The notes under the pieces are model-generated. The model was not told where the DNA came from and did no database searches. It was given only the letters and a program-made list of their open reading frames with translations. DNA of 64,000 nt from Erpobdella octoculata. Lineage: Eukaryota; Annelida; Clitellata; Hirudinida; Erpobdellidae. The stretch lies in contig OZ022238.1 in NCBI GenBank assembly GCA_963978895.1, forward strand, positions 28,771,617 to 28,835,616, in the 5' to 3' direction. The translations under genes were made by a program, and so were the position numbers. Shown here one piece after another: positions 43,101-54,009 of the stretch (the first letter of the stretch is position 1; the number at the start of each line of letters is the position of its first letter).

Positions 43101-46100
43101 CGAAGCACTTTTTAGTTTTTTCTGTAGTTTTTAAGCATTGTTACTTTTTTATGCATAACTTGTTATAGTAAAATATGACAGAGAACATTAAGAAGTTACA
43201 TTGCTTTTGAATTCCAAAATAGAGATGATGTTGTCCAATTTATTTCAGAGGTGCCTGTAATTCAAGTGAAAAAGAAAAAGACGTTGAAAGAAAAAATCGC
43301 TGAAAAGGAAGAGTTGAAAAGAAAAGAGTTGGAACGGAAAATGGAGAAGAAGCGACTGGTATGCATGAATACGTCTTCTGTTGTTTCTCTGATATGCGCA
43401 TGAATACGTAGGCTGTCGTTCCTCTGATATGCATGATTACCTACCTAGGCTGTCGTTCCCCTGATATGCATGATTACCTAGGCCGTCGTTCCCCTGATAT
43501 GCATGAATATGTAGGCCGTCGTTTCTCTTATATGCATGAATACGTAGGCCGTCGTTCCTCTGATATGCATGAATATGTAGGCTGTTGTTTCTCTGATATG
43601 CGCAAGAATACATAGGCCGTCGTTCCTCTGATATGCATGAATACCTAGGCTGTCGTTCCTCTGATATGCATGCATACGTAGGCTATTGTTCCTCTGATAT
43701 GCATGAATACGTCGGCTGTTGTTTCTCTGATATGCGCATGAATACCAAGGCCGTTGTTCCTCTGCTATGCATGAATATCTAGGCCAGTGGTTCTCAAAGT
43801 GGGCAATAACGCCCCCTTGTGGGTGCTGAGGTCTTACTAGGGGGCGGTGGAAGAATTAGAAAAAAATTAATTATTAAACACATTTTCTATATATATATAA
43901 AAATGAATGTTTGTATATATGTATATATATATATATATGTCCTTTATGCATATTTTTATTTTCGTTATTGTGCACAATCGTTGGCAAGTGTATTAAAGTT
44001 AATTATTAACTCAAGTTTTTTTGAAAACATGACTGTCGGAAGCAAAGAAGAAGAAACGGCAGTACGCCGCGGATTATATTAAATACGGATTTATTGAAAG
44101 TCCTGCAAATCCATCTTTGCCTTTATGTCTTCTTTGTCAAAAAACATTCTCAAATGAAGCAATGAAGCCTTCTAGGTTGCAAGATCATTTAAATAAAATG
44201 CATTCTGACATGAAAAATAAAACAGAAGCTTATTTTCAAGAGCTAGAAAAGAAGTACGTAAGTTATCCGACCATATCAGGACTTTTTTCAGCAGCTTCTA
44301 AACAGGACGATGATGGACTTCGAGCTTCGTACAACATCTCTCTACTAATTGCTCAAAAAGGCAAGCCACACACTATTGGAGAAGAGTTAATTTTGCCAGC
44401 AATAAAAGAAGTAATAACCACAGTACTTCATAAACCAGTGGCAGATATCATTCGAAAAATTCCTTTGAGTAACAGCTCTGTGCAAAAGCGAATTGATGAG
44501 ATGGCTGAAAACATTGAAGAGTCTTTGTGCAGTCATCTGAAGGTTAATAAATTTTCAATTCAGTTGGATGAGTCCACTTTACCAAATTGTGAAACACTGC
44601 TGTTGTCATACGTGAGGTTTATTAAAGATGAGAAAATATGCCAAGAGCTATTATTTGCCAAAAAATTAGAAACAGATACAAAAGGAGAAACTATATTTAA
44701 CACACTGGAAAAGTTTTGTTATGAAAAAAAATTCCTTTTAACAATATTATATCTGCTGCTACAGATGGCGCTCCATCTATGATAGGACGTCACAAAGGCT
44801 TCACAGCGTACTTAAAAAATAAAGTTCCACAGGTGATTGCTGTGCATTGCGTTATTCATCGACAACACTTAGTTGCACGAAATTTGAGTGAACGACTGTT
44901 TCAATCACTGCAGTATGTCATCAAAGCAGTCAATAAAATTCGAAACAACTCTTTAAACAGCAGACAAGTCAGCTTTGTGTTGCTAATGACGAAGATTTCA
45001 ATAGTTTGTTGTTTCACACAGAAGTTCATTGGCTGTCCAAAGGTAATTGTCTGACTCGGTTTTACAATTTATTTGATTCTGTGATAGAGTTCATAGAAAG
45101 CAAAGATATAAAATTGCGTGACAACCAGGCTTGCGGAGCCGAGCCGGAGCCGCTAATTTTTGTGGGAGCCGGACCCAGAGCCAAAAATATCTGTCGGCTC
45201 TGGCTCTCAAAATTTTTTTATATGAGCAGAATTTTTTTCAAGATGAAAAAAATGGCGGCTCCTCAAGCCTGGTGACAACCTAATTGCATCAAAGAATGAT
45301 ATTGCATACTTGACAGACTTGTATAAATTATTTAATGATATTAATCTCCAACTTCAAGGTGATGATTTGAATTTAATTAAAACAAAAAATATAGTTTCTG
45401 CATTTGTAGCTAAACTACTATTCTACAAGAAACATTTTGGCGAGCATGATTTTCCTAATTTTCCTAATTTATCAGCAACATCCTTTATCAATGACGACTT
45501 GCTTGTTTATTGCCAACATTTGCAAAATCTTCACAGTGATTTTAAAGAAAGATTCAAGGACATTTTAACTTTGGAAATACTGACCTGGGTGTTGGATCCT
45601 TTTTTAAATGTCCACACAGCAGAATCATCTCAGCTGGAAGAAGAACTAATTGAATTGACAACAAACGAGGAAATTAAATTTAAATTCAAAAACGGCTATC
45701 AAGAATTTTGGCTACAGAAGCAAATCCCACTGCTGTACCCTGGATTGTGGTCAATTGTTCACAAATTTTTGCTTGCTTTTCCATCTTCATATTTGTGCGA
45801 ACCTGGATTTAGTGCTGAAACAACGCTGTTAACAAAGAAAAGAAATACTTTGGATATTAATAAACATGGTTATTTAAGAGTGTTTTTAAGTAAATTTGAG
45901 CCGGATATTACCAAACTTATTAAAAATCATCAAATTCATCCATCCCATTAAGTACGTTTTTGGAAGGCATATCTGAAATTATCTGTTTTAAATTGGATTT
46001 TTTAAATGTTTTTGTTTATTAAATTGTGGCTTATTGTTTTTTTCTTCAAACATTTTATTTAAAACTGAGTTTATGCACACACAAACGAAACTCGTACATA

Positions 46101-49100
46101 TTATACTATTTATTGATTAACTTAAACGGTAACTGTTATTACAATTTTTTACATGTAAAATTATAGAGTGGAGGGGGCGCTGGAAAAAAATGTATACTCA
46201 AAGTGGGCGGTGAAAGAAATAAGTTTGAGAACCACTGATCTAGGCTGTCGTTCCTCTGATATGCATGAATACCTAGGTGTTGTTTCTCTGATATGCATGA
46301 ATACCTAGGTGTTGTTTCTCTGATATGCATGAATACCTACGCCATCATTTCTCTGATATGCATAAATACCTAGGCCATTGTTCCTCTGATATGCATGAAT
46401 ACCTAGGCCAGCATTGCTCTGATATGCATGAATGTGCCGGCCCGGCGTTTCTCTGATATGCATGAATACCTAGACCTTTGTTTCTCTGATATGCATGAAT
46501 ACGCATAGACCTTTGTTCCTCTGATATGCCTCTGCCTGAATACGTAGACTAGACCGTTTTATTTATTTATTTTATTTATTTATTCTCAAACAGAAGGGCC
46601 TATCGGCCTCTAATACCGTTCGGACAGTACAAACGAAACAAAAAAAACCAATAAACGAAATATGTACACATACTCAGTTGCAAATCGTAAATTGTTAAGA
46701 TGTTAGAAACATACAATAGCAAAGTATGCTCGCGTATAACATATTGAATAAGATATTAAGTCTTGTAAATATTTAAATTTTGCATTTATGGAATGGTTAA
46801 ACCTGACAAATTGTTGTTCTTAACGCTTATACATAAAGCCGTAAAGTTGAAACTTCCACCGCAATCTTCAAAATCCCTCTAATCACCTCCAAAAATCTGT
46901 TCATTTGACATCCAGATCTGCTAATGCTTCATGAAAAATTCAAAGTCTTGAAAACTTAGATAAATCCATCTGATTTATCAAGCTTCTGAACCGACTGTAG
47001 TTTGATGATCCAACAACATCCTGAGGCAAAGAATTCCATGCTGAGACCACGCGTCCAGTTATGAAAAACCTGGCATCGTCAGTTCTATATTGACCTGGCA
47101 TCAGTTTGTAGCTATGGCCCCTTGTTTTTTCATAATTTGCTCGTTTAAATTGTCCAACCAGGCTATAATCCACCATTCCATTTAAAGATCTGTAGCAAAA
47201 ACAAAGGTCTGCGATAAGTCTGCGCTCTTCTAGAGTTTTCAATCCCAAAAAGCTGAGACGGGTCGAGTATGGTAGATGGCTGATATTTGGAACCATTCGG
47301 GTGAATCTTTTCTGAACCTTCTCCAGGCCGTCGATTAGGTACTTGTGCCGAGGGCTCCAAACTGGAGAGCAGTATTCGAGCAATGGTCGCACGTATGTAG
47401 TGAATGCTTTTTTCATCAGATACGGATCTTTAGACAGGAGGCATAGTTTTATTAATCTGAGTTTCACCGACGCAGAGTGGATAATGTTCTCAATGTGTTT
47501 TTTGAAATTAAGGTTTTTATCAATTAGTACACCCAGATCTCTTGCTTGCTCGGTCGGTTCAAGCTCGTATGTCCCAATTCGATATCTAGGTATTTCGAAG
47601 CCTTTGTCGTTTCTTCGCCTGTGAATGGGACATACAAAACACTTTGATAGTGCCAGATTCAGTTGCCATGTTTCACTCCAGAGAACTAGTTCATCAATTG
47701 CTCTCTGTATTTCTGGAGCCGAAGAAGGTGTGGGCTGAGTTGCTGAGTAAATTTTTATGTCGTCTGCAAACATCTTGACAGAGACCGGTCCAAAAGCATC
47801 ACCATCCGTAATATCGTTAATAAAAATTAGAAAGAGTATGGGGCCCAGGACACTTCCTTGAGGAACACCACTGGTAACATCTCTCGGAGCAGATAAGCAC
47901 TCACCAATTCGAACAAGCTGTTTTCGAGCACTCAAAAAATCCAAGATCCATGCCAACAAATCACCTGATATTCCGTAGCTAATGAGTTTAGTCTTCAACT
48001 TTGGGTGGGAGACCGAGTCGAAAGCCTTTTGAAAATCAAAATAAACAATGTCCACTCGACTACCATCCAGTAACCCCATAATCCAGTCATGTACACACTC
48101 CAGAAGGTTCGTACAAGTTGATCTCTGTCTCAGGAAACCGTGCTGATGTGGAGAAATAAGACCATGAGTAGAGAGGTGGGCCAAGATGCTTTTGCTTACA
48201 ATCTTTTCCATAACGCGGCAGCATGTACACGTGAGAGAGATTGGTCTGTAATTTTTAGTATAGGCTCTGGTAGACTCTTGGTCAGCTGGGATTTTATTAT
48301 CCAGGATAATTTTTGAATTTTGATAACCTCTTACAAAATATAAATTATTTGTGCAAAAATATTTCTTATTGGTAATATTTATCAAAAGTATAATCAACTA
48401 TAACAGCCATTTTTTGCATTCCTTAACATTTTAAAATTACTCTGTTTGTTTCATTTTATTGTGAGGGTTGCTGCATGTTTGTCTCAGAATATTTTTGTTT
48501 TATTTTCATTTTATGCATCTCTATGCCAGGATCAGAGCATTTTTTGTAAATTGTATCAATGTTTTTGTATTAAAGGAGAAATCGATTATCCGAGATGTTT
48601 AGATATCTATCCTGGAACGTTAAGAATCTATTGTATTTATCTAATTGAACATATATAAACTAATAAAGACATTTTCAGGAAGAAGAACAGAAAGGAATGA
48701 CTCCACAGCAACTTATGGAAGAAAAAATTCGATTGAGGAAGTTACAAGAACAAGCAGACGTTGACATAGCACTTCAAGCACTCGGTATATTTTTATTATA
48801 TTTGTGCTCGTTGCTGTGCAGAAAAAATAATCGTGTCTGTGCTCATATTATTTTGCTGTCTATGCTATTAAAATGATTTTTTTGTCGTTTTTGAAACTTT
48901 TAGTTTTTGTAAATTTGTATTGAAAAAATTCATGTACTCCAGCTCTGGAGGTTGTGTACAGATCTCTTAAAAATTGCAAAAAATCTATTGATTTAATGAA
49001 TTTTTTATAAATATTATAAAGTCTAAACAAAATGGTAATACTGAAATTAATGTTTTTTGAGGGTGTTGTTGTCATCTGTGATGATAAACGATGCAAGTTG

Positions 49101-50127
49101 AAAACAATGATTGTGATAATGACCAACTATAAATGATTGTGATAATGACCAACTATAAATGATTGTGATAATGACCAACTATAAATGATTGTGGTAATGA
49201 CCAACTATAAATGATTGGGATAATGACCAACTATAAATGATTGTTATAATAAGCAACTTTAAATGATTGTGATAATAAGCAACTGTAAATGATTGAGATA
49301 ATAAGCAGCTATAAATGATTGCAATAATAATAGACTTTAGATGATAGTTATAATAGCCAGTTATAACTGGCTATTATAACCAACTACAAATGTAACTTGT
49401 GGTTACTTCATTTCATTATTTTATGTTGGTTCACAGGTCTTGACAAGTCTTTGCAGAAAACAGGGGAAATAGAATGTTTCGAACCATCCACGAATGAAGA
49501 TTTTGACAAATTTGCATCATTGTTAAAAAATAAAATAACAAAATATGAAGTAAGCCATTTTTAATGAACCCATTAACGGTCACGATTGCGAAAACACAAC
49601 TTTATTTTTGTGTTTTCGTATAGTAGTGACCATTAATTGACATTAAAACAAATATTTATGCAATATTTTTATCAACAGAAAAAATATTTATGCAATATTT
49701 TTATCAACAGAAAAAATATTTATGCAATATTTTTATCAACAGAAATCTCCAAATTATTGCCTTTTCCTTGAAAATATGTTCAGAGATCTTGTTCTTGGAT
49801 GTAAGTGAATGTTTTAGTGCCTATAAAGATTAAATTTAGTTCAATTACTCAGTTGTCTGAATTTAACTATTCTACAGTGGAAGCAGAAAGTATAAAAAAA
49901 CTCAGCAGTAACTTAACAGCCTTATATAATGAAAAATTAAAACAGACAAAGGTAGGCATGTCTTTTTTGCTATTAGTTGTAATATTTTTAATTTCTTTTC
50001 TTTTCAAAATATTGTTTAGCCTAAAAGTAAAAAGAAGGCCACTAAAGTTTCTTTAAAAGTTGGAAAGAATGATGATATGGACAACAATAATGATGATGTT
50101 TATGAAGACTATGATGACTTCATGTAA
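37128..50127 (+). CDS. eif3j: eukaryotic translation initiation factor 3 subunit J (nine coding exons)
   Basis: Coding exons: 37128-37146, 39503-39591, 40903-40957, 43249-43358, 48679-48784, 49437-49549, 49743-49800, 49878-49951 and 50020-50127. All junctions are GT-AG, and the sum is 732 nt, 243 residues plus stop. eIF3j is a loosely attached eIF3 subunit that binds the 40S ribosome near the decoding centre and mRNA entry channel. Supporting motifs in order: MSDAEW followed by [27 protein letters not shown], the acidic N-terminal signature; a Lys/Glu helix ([20 protein letters not shown]); [37 protein letters not shown]; and the C-terminal YEDYDDFM end typical of the family. Length is close to that of animal orthologues (about 250-260). 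The first intron separates only seven codons. Introns 1 and 4 have expanded through transposons. No clear TATA box or polyadenylation signal was identified. Confidence 0.96.
37413..38246 (+). mobile_element. MULE (Mutator-like) transposon remnant in eif3j intron 1
   Basis: The ends GGTGCCGTACCGAGTTGCC and inverted GGTGTCTACCTGAGTTGCC are TIRs. The 9-bp flanks GACTTAACT (37404-37412) and GGCTTAACT (38247-38255) match at 8 of 9 positions, the target-duplication size of MULEs. The plus-strand frame at about 37770-38095 encodes part of a MULE transposase: [32 protein letters not shown] and [12 protein letters not shown], containing the catalytic-domain Asp and the C..H-type segment. The rest of the transposase is missing. 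GTTGCCGACC is repeated in the subterminal regions. Confidence 0.87.
39040..39205. repeat. 40-41-bp minisatellite, four copies
   Basis: Units contain GCACTGGGGTTATGCTATA and GTAGCTTGAAATGTATTTT, starting near 39046, 39086, 39127 and 39167, in eif3j intron 1. The rest of intron 1 outside the MULE shows nothing recognisable. Confidence 0.85.
40086..40166. repeat. (TA)n microsatellite in eif3j intron 2
   Basis: TA run with one TATGTA interruption, preceded by TATGT-type variants from about 40015. Confidence 0.93.
40181..40400 (+). mobile_element. putative short retroposon with A-rich tail
   Basis: A non-repetitive block with GGTCAACTCCGCCTTGCTTT, CAAGCCCCAGTCCCAAGCC-like sequence and GGAGGAGGGAAAA is followed by TATAAAAAAAAAAAATTATAAA. 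The adenine-rich end suggests a SINE or the 3' part of a LINE. No polymerase III boxes and no second copy were found in the window. Confidence 0.3.
41013..42115. other. eif3j intron 3 segment with hAT-like repeats
   Basis: AGTGTCCGACCGAAAG followed by TTTCGGCCAAAACTGGCCGAA (41013-41075) looks like a hAT end, but no matching right end was found. At 41990-42100 the motif ATCGTATCGTATCG recurs several times around an imperfect palindrome. Between them no protein domain was recognised; the 80-codon minus frame at 41484-41726 is basic and unassigned. The rest of intron 3 to 43248 is AT-rich and empty. Confidence 0.3.
43359..43784. repeat. 33-bp minisatellite at the eif3j exon 4 donor, left part
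   Basis: About 13 units of 33 bp (core GATATGCATGAATACGTAGG, then CCGTCGTTCCTCT) start right at the splice donor of exon 4: the donor itself reads GTATGCATGAATACG. The array continues after the hAT insertion, at 46238-46555. Confidence 0.92.
43886..43953 (+). mobile_element. truncated family B Helitron tail nested in the hAT element
   Basis: Begins TCTATATATATATAAAAATG and runs through AATGTTTGTATAT to GTCCTTTATGCAT, the exact start of family B read in its own 5'-to-3' direction. It stops after about 68 bp. Confidence 0.65.
44040..45951 (+). pseudogene. hAT transposase, ZBED5/SCAND3-like, disrupted
   Basis: Frames on the plus strand join as N-terminal 44040-44782, middle 44779-45125 and C-terminal 45280-45951. 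Domain order: basic start then YIKYGFIES, a BED zinc finger (CLLCQKTF...HLNKMH), a linker, and RNase-H-like core motifs (FSIQLDEST with Asp; then [13 protein letters not shown]). Then comes the all-alpha region (KLRDN | [30 protein letters not shown]) and the C-terminal dimerisation region ([15 protein letters not shown] and KKRNTLD). A frameshift lies near 44045 and another near 44780, and the MITE interrupts codons after KLRDN. It matches the hAT group that gave rise to vertebrate ZBED5, FAM200 and SCAND3. It is inactive as it stands, but few mutations separate it from an intact frame. Confidence 0.9.
45126..45271. mobile_element. 146-bp MITE (hAT type) nested in the hAT transposase
   Basis: TIRs CAGGCTTGCGGAGCCG and inverted CAGGCTTGAGGAGCCG. 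The flanks GTGACAAC (45118-45125 and 45272-45279) are an exact 8-bp duplication. It is GC-richer than its surroundings, with repeated GAGCCGGAGCC. Removing it and one duplication restores the spacing of the transposase. Confidence 0.94.
46238..46555. repeat. 33-bp minisatellite, right part
   Basis: About nine further units (TCTGATATGCATGAATACCT with variable ends) continue the array from 43784, interrupted by the hAT element. It ends at the LINE tail. Confidence 0.9.
46556..48335 (-). mobile_element. LINE (non-LTR retrotransposon), 5'-truncated, in eif3j intron 4
   Basis: The minus-strand element ends in an (ATAAA)n-like tail (46556-46585), preceded by a 3' UTR of about 370 bp that contains CCGATAGGCCCTTCTG. 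The RT reading frame is described separately. It begins abruptly near 48335, as expected of 5' truncation on target-primed insertion. It is opposite in orientation to the host gene. Confidence 0.9.
46940..48335 (-). CDS. LINE reverse transcriptase, N-terminally truncated
   Basis: An uninterrupted frame of about 465 codons runs from the truncation point to the stop at 46940; the frame stays open to 48397, but the first 20 codons look like intron sequence. Motifs in order: [10 protein letters not shown] (RT 1-2), [25 protein letters not shown] (catalytic Asp), [28 protein letters not shown] (catalytic FADD), then the thumb and [28 protein letters not shown] and the [13 protein letters not shown] end region. 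This order fits the CR1/Jockey-like branch of LINEs. The upstream endonuclease and ORF1 are missing. No stop or frameshift in the remaining domain suggests a recent insertion. Confidence 0.93.
49107..49345. repeat. 26-bp minisatellite in eif3j intron 5
   Basis: About nine units of ATGATTGTGATAATGACCAA + CTATAA, decaying to AAGCAACT variants at the right. It is followed at about 49345-49385 by an inverted repeat of TATAATAGCCAGTTATAA. Confidence 0.88.
49647..49742 (+). repeat. triplicated 32-bp splice-acceptor region of eif3j exon 7
   Basis: The segment ATTTATGCAATATTTTTATC + AACAG + AAAAAAT is present three times with 32-bp spacing, giving AG acceptors ending at 49678, 49710 and 49742. Only the last keeps the reading frame; the first two would add 64 or 32 nt and shift it. 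Confidence 0.92.
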
Positions 50128-52090
50128 CTTTCTTTCTTTATAGGGTTATTCATTATCAATTATATTTCTGTTTTTTATGTTTTTCTTGTCATTCTGTTTT
50201 GAAATGAGCCTAGTTTTTCATTTTTGCCCATCTTTTATAATTATGAAATTCTAAATTAGAACAAACAAAAGCTTGTGTGTATCAATTTGTTATATAAAAT
50301 AGATTATTTTCATTGGACAAGATTTTGTGTGTAGGAAAAAATATTGATTTGGCAATCAGTGGAATTCTTTAAGAAAGAAGACATTCAAATGCCTTTGCAT
50401 TCTCTGACCTTTCCCTTAAGAACTTGAAGTACGCATCTACCTTCTTACATGGGCATGCACGACCCCTACAATTAAAATCCATTGCAATATGGCTGAATTT
50501 TTTTGGCATTACACCAGAAGTATTTATAACTATTTATGAAATGTTTGTCATTACATTAGCATATGTTGTCTTAGACATTTTATTAATAATTTAGTCTTGA
50601 TGTCTGCATGCTGTTCTCCCTTTGTATATTTCTCCCCTCCGAATTATGAAATCCTAAACATGACCTTGATAGTCCTGATCGATCTATGCATAAAATCAAT
50701 ATTTAAGAAGGAAGTTATTTCTAATGCCATTTACAAACAATAGAAGTTATTTTGCTGCTTAAGTAAAAATGTATGCATAATCACAGCCGTTTGCTTATAG
50801 ACTTCTTTTTTAGTTATGTTGGTACCTAGTGTTACCTTTTGTCAGTGCAAAAATGAAGCAGTTGACATTTTTACTTTCTGTTAATTCTCGGTAATGAATT
50901 TAGTTACATTACAATTAAAGGTGACCCGATAATCGACTGATAACTTACTATTGACTTTTAAAGCTTGTTTGTTCATTAATATGTTTACCACAATGTCAAA
51001 TAGCAAATATTATCACGTCATTTCTGCTATAGTTTGCACTGGCTGGCACTTACAGAAAAAACTGCAATTGAATTAAACTTCAAATACACATACAAACGCA
51101 TCATCATTTACTAAAAAGTGACGTTGAGGCAGATTTTTTTATCCAATCACATTAACCTACATATTTTTCGCATCTCTAGAAACCGCTTCCCAAGCACATT
51201 TCATTGTCACAAAAGAGTCTTGATTAAACATCATCACCCAAACTAATCACACCTATAATGTGTTACTGTTAATCAAACGTCAATCTTTCTGTGGGCCTCT
51301 TAGTTATTCTTATTATTCTGCTCAGGGTTGTGGAGATCAGAGCACCCAACAGAAAATTCACAAGCGTGACCAATCAGTGTCAACTCAAATTAGTACCTGA
51401 GAGCTTAGATTTTTTCATTTTTTGATATGGTGTGGGTCTCAATTTAAAAATTGTAAAAAGTGTACAGTTTTTTTTATTTTGAAGATGTGTAAAAAGTGAA
51501 ATTTCGCTAGTAAATTGTGAAATTTGCTAAAACCGTAAATGTAGAAGAAAAACAAAAAAAACCAGAATTCTTTATTAAATATGAACTACCAAAATTATAA
51601 AAATTAAAAAAAAATTTTAATGTATTAAATTTACTTCGAATAAGAGTCTATTTCGAAAAACCAAAATTTTCGGAACACGCAAATTCAAAAAGCAATTAAA
51701 GTTCCAAAAAATATTTTTAGACGTCAAACATTGTAGATATGTTTATATATAAACCAACTAAATAAAATTGGCCACTTTTTCATTTATTATGACCATTATT
51801 TTAAAAATTACAATGATTTAAAGAGGTTACCACTTTTTGGGACGCAAGGCACGAATGGGTCAAATAACTCTCATTTGAATAAACACTTGATCGCCTATTG
51901 TTTACATGTTATGACCCCTTGCGTCTATGCTCAAATGAGCTGCATGCTCCATATGCTATAGTACTTAGAGCCGGCTTGTGAAACATTTTATGTGTGCGAG
52001 AATAAATAAGGCGCCTTTTAAATTACTTTAAATTATAAAACAATAAAAATAAAATAACTTTTTTAAAAATTTTACTGATTTTAAAAATAT
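50128..52090. other. intergenic region after eif3j
   Basis: 3' flank of eif3j. No second gene, RNA gene or recognisable element was found. Sequence near 51890-51960 (TTGTTTACATGTTATGACCCC) weakly resembles 2944-2968, but no element ends were seen. Confidence 0.5.
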
Positions 52091-52095
52091 TTTAG

Positions 52096-52251
52096 GTAGA
52101 AAACGGAACTCGTTCACTCAGACGTCCAGCTTTGGATTTAACCAAATTTAATCTTAAAGAATCAATATCTACAGATTTAAAAATTTTGCTTTCAATGGAA
52201 ATTATTGATAAACCATTTAAACGTTCCGGCCCATTCGTTAATCGTAAATAG
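52096..52251 (+). other. short open frame of unknown nature
   Basis: After a possible acceptor (TATTTTAG) a 51-codon plus-strand frame reads VENGTRSLRRPALDL ... FKRSGPFVNRK and stops. The composition is protein-like, but I recognise no domain. It could be the terminal exon of an unseen gene, or debris. Confidence 0.2.
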
Positions 52252-52339
52252 TTTTTTTTTTTTTTATAGAAAAACTAAGTTTCTGATTCCCTATGCTCAC
52301 TGTTACTGGTAGTGTTCATAATATTTGTAGGAAAATTAA

Positions 52340-52740
52340 ACATTAGGAAACTCTTTCAAGCTGACTATCATAAATCCATTTAAGCGCAGATTTAGGTGGT
52401 TTTTTCCGTGATAAATTAAATTCAAGAAAAAAATCTTCTGAATACACATCTTTTGATTCACCACAAGTTAATACTCTTTCCAGTAATCTATTCTTTTAAT
52501 CATGTCTTTTCCTATTTTATAATTATCTTTGATATCAGACAAAAACTCGAACGGTTCTATTGTACTTGAATAGTTTTCAAATCGTTCAATTATTGATTCT
52601 TTAACTGTTTTAAAGAGAACATCAAAAAACTTTTTTTTGAATTTTTGGTTTTGTTCTATATCACCATCTTCAAAAGGTTTATCATCAACAAATCTTTTTC
52701 TTGCTCTTTCACGTAAACTAGAACAAAATTCGGCAGTCAT
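52340..52740 (-). pseudogene. possible hAT-like transposase fragment
   Basis: The minus frame 52468-52740 (90 codons) contains RERARKRFVDDKPFEDGD, KFKKKFFDVLFKTVKESIIE and RFENYSS..EPFEFLSDI, the arrangement seen before the C-terminal domain in ZMYM1-like hAT transposases (KF.V.FF...LD..I..L..RF). A further piece at 52340-52450 (SEDFFLEFNL...ALKWIYD) follows in another frame. The terminal dimerisation motif is missing. Confidence 0.45.
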
Positions 52741-53139
52741 ATTTGCATCATTAGCTAGAGTTCTAGCTTTTGAAATATAAACTTTCTAAGAATTTTCAGT
52801 GTGTTTAGTAACAAAATTAAAAAAAAACAACGCTTATATACAAATGTAGTACTTAACGACTTTACTGTTAATTTGCAGCATTTTTATTCAAAAATGTTTC
52901 AACACCCACGGCGCAAAGATCACGCAAGCAGAAAGGCGCGCCCCAGCAGAATATATTTAGAAAAACTTTTAAGAAATTTTGTTTGATAATTAAATTGAAT
53001 ATTACGATCAAAAACTATTACCCGTGCAAAATTTCAGATCAATCTGATAACGGAAGTAAGTAAAAAATTGATTGCAAGAAATCCCAGTAGCAAATTCAAC
53101 GACCAAGTTAAGTAAAAATGTATAAAAAAGGCGCCTTTT

Positions 53140-53560
53140 TACAAACTTGTATTTAGGTTACAATCTCTGTTTGTGTGTGTGTGGCTTTCTCTGTACGCAA
53201 TTCTTGCAAATACAATTTAACCAGCTTTTTGACTAGCTAATAAGCTGAAACTTTCAGCATATGTTTATATTGGATGACAATACATGATTCAATAAAAAAA
53301 AAACTTTATTTTAACATCTTTCGCATTTCTAAATCGAGTGTATTTGAAATTAAAGTTTGTGTTGAAAAACTCGTTTTTTCCTTTACTTTTTAATTTTGCG
53401 CCTTTTTTAATTCTGCGCCTTTTTAATTCTGCGCCATTTTTAATTTTCCGCCTTTTTTAATTCTGCGCCATTTTTAATTTTCTGCCTTTTTTAATTCTGC
53501 ACCTTTTTTAATTTTACGCCTTTTTAAATTTTGCGCCTGTGTGCTTCGCACACGCTAATG
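53140..53560. repeat. dispersed repeat plus GCGCC-type minisatellite
   Basis: 53149-53395 is highly similar to 60238-60500 in an ldh intron (shared TTTAGGTTACAATCTCTGTT, CCAGCTTTTTGACTAGCTA, TTGGATGACAATACATGATT). It is followed by about seven units near 19 bp (TTTTTAATTCTGCGCC) and the hairpin GTGTGC-TTC-GCACAC at about 53540. The class of element is unknown. Confidence 0.65.
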
Positions 53561-54009
53561 AGCCGCTATGATAGTACTCTATGCCCTATGCTTCAGCATA
53601 ACCTTGGGGACAACTTGTTCTAAGGGCCCATCAGTTTATTATGAAAAAAATCATAAATTTTCAAAACCCTCTTTTTATTTTTTCTCCCAATAATAGCTAT
53701 TAACTTGCAATTTCAGGGGGCCGAATTGACGTCCCTGAACATACAACCTTCATTCATAATACAAATGATTACTGTTTTAAAAACTTGTTGTCGAGCCATC
53801 TAAACTTATTTAGAAAAAGGAAAGTGTAATTTTCAACTTTTTTTGCTCGATCTGCCGGTAGAGGCCTAAATATTTTTAGAGATATTATTTGAATAATATT
53901 TTGCATTGAATTGGTTTGAAAAAGGTCCGAAATTTTTAAATATCTGCCAATTATCAGAACTTTTGATGGAATTTTTGGTTAAAACTTCTAAGGAGGGCCT
54001 GGGTCCCTG

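Larger units (their letters stand above)
43785..46237 (+). mobile_element. hAT transposon (ZBED5/SCAND3-like transposase) in eif3j intron 4
   Basis: The ends CAGTGGTTCTCAAAGTGGGC and, inverted, CAGTGGTTCTCAAACTT are classic hAT TIRs. The flanks ATCTAGGC (43777-43784 and 46238-46245) are a perfect 8-bp target duplication inside the minisatellite. The element carries a transposase with few lesions and two later insertions: a family B Helitron piece at 43886-43953 and a 146-bp MITE at 45126-45271. Confidence 0.95.

Noticed and set aside
43359..46555. CRISPR-like array of 33-bp units
   Set aside because: Units are directly contiguous with no unique spacers, in the intron of an animal gene; it is a minisatellite.
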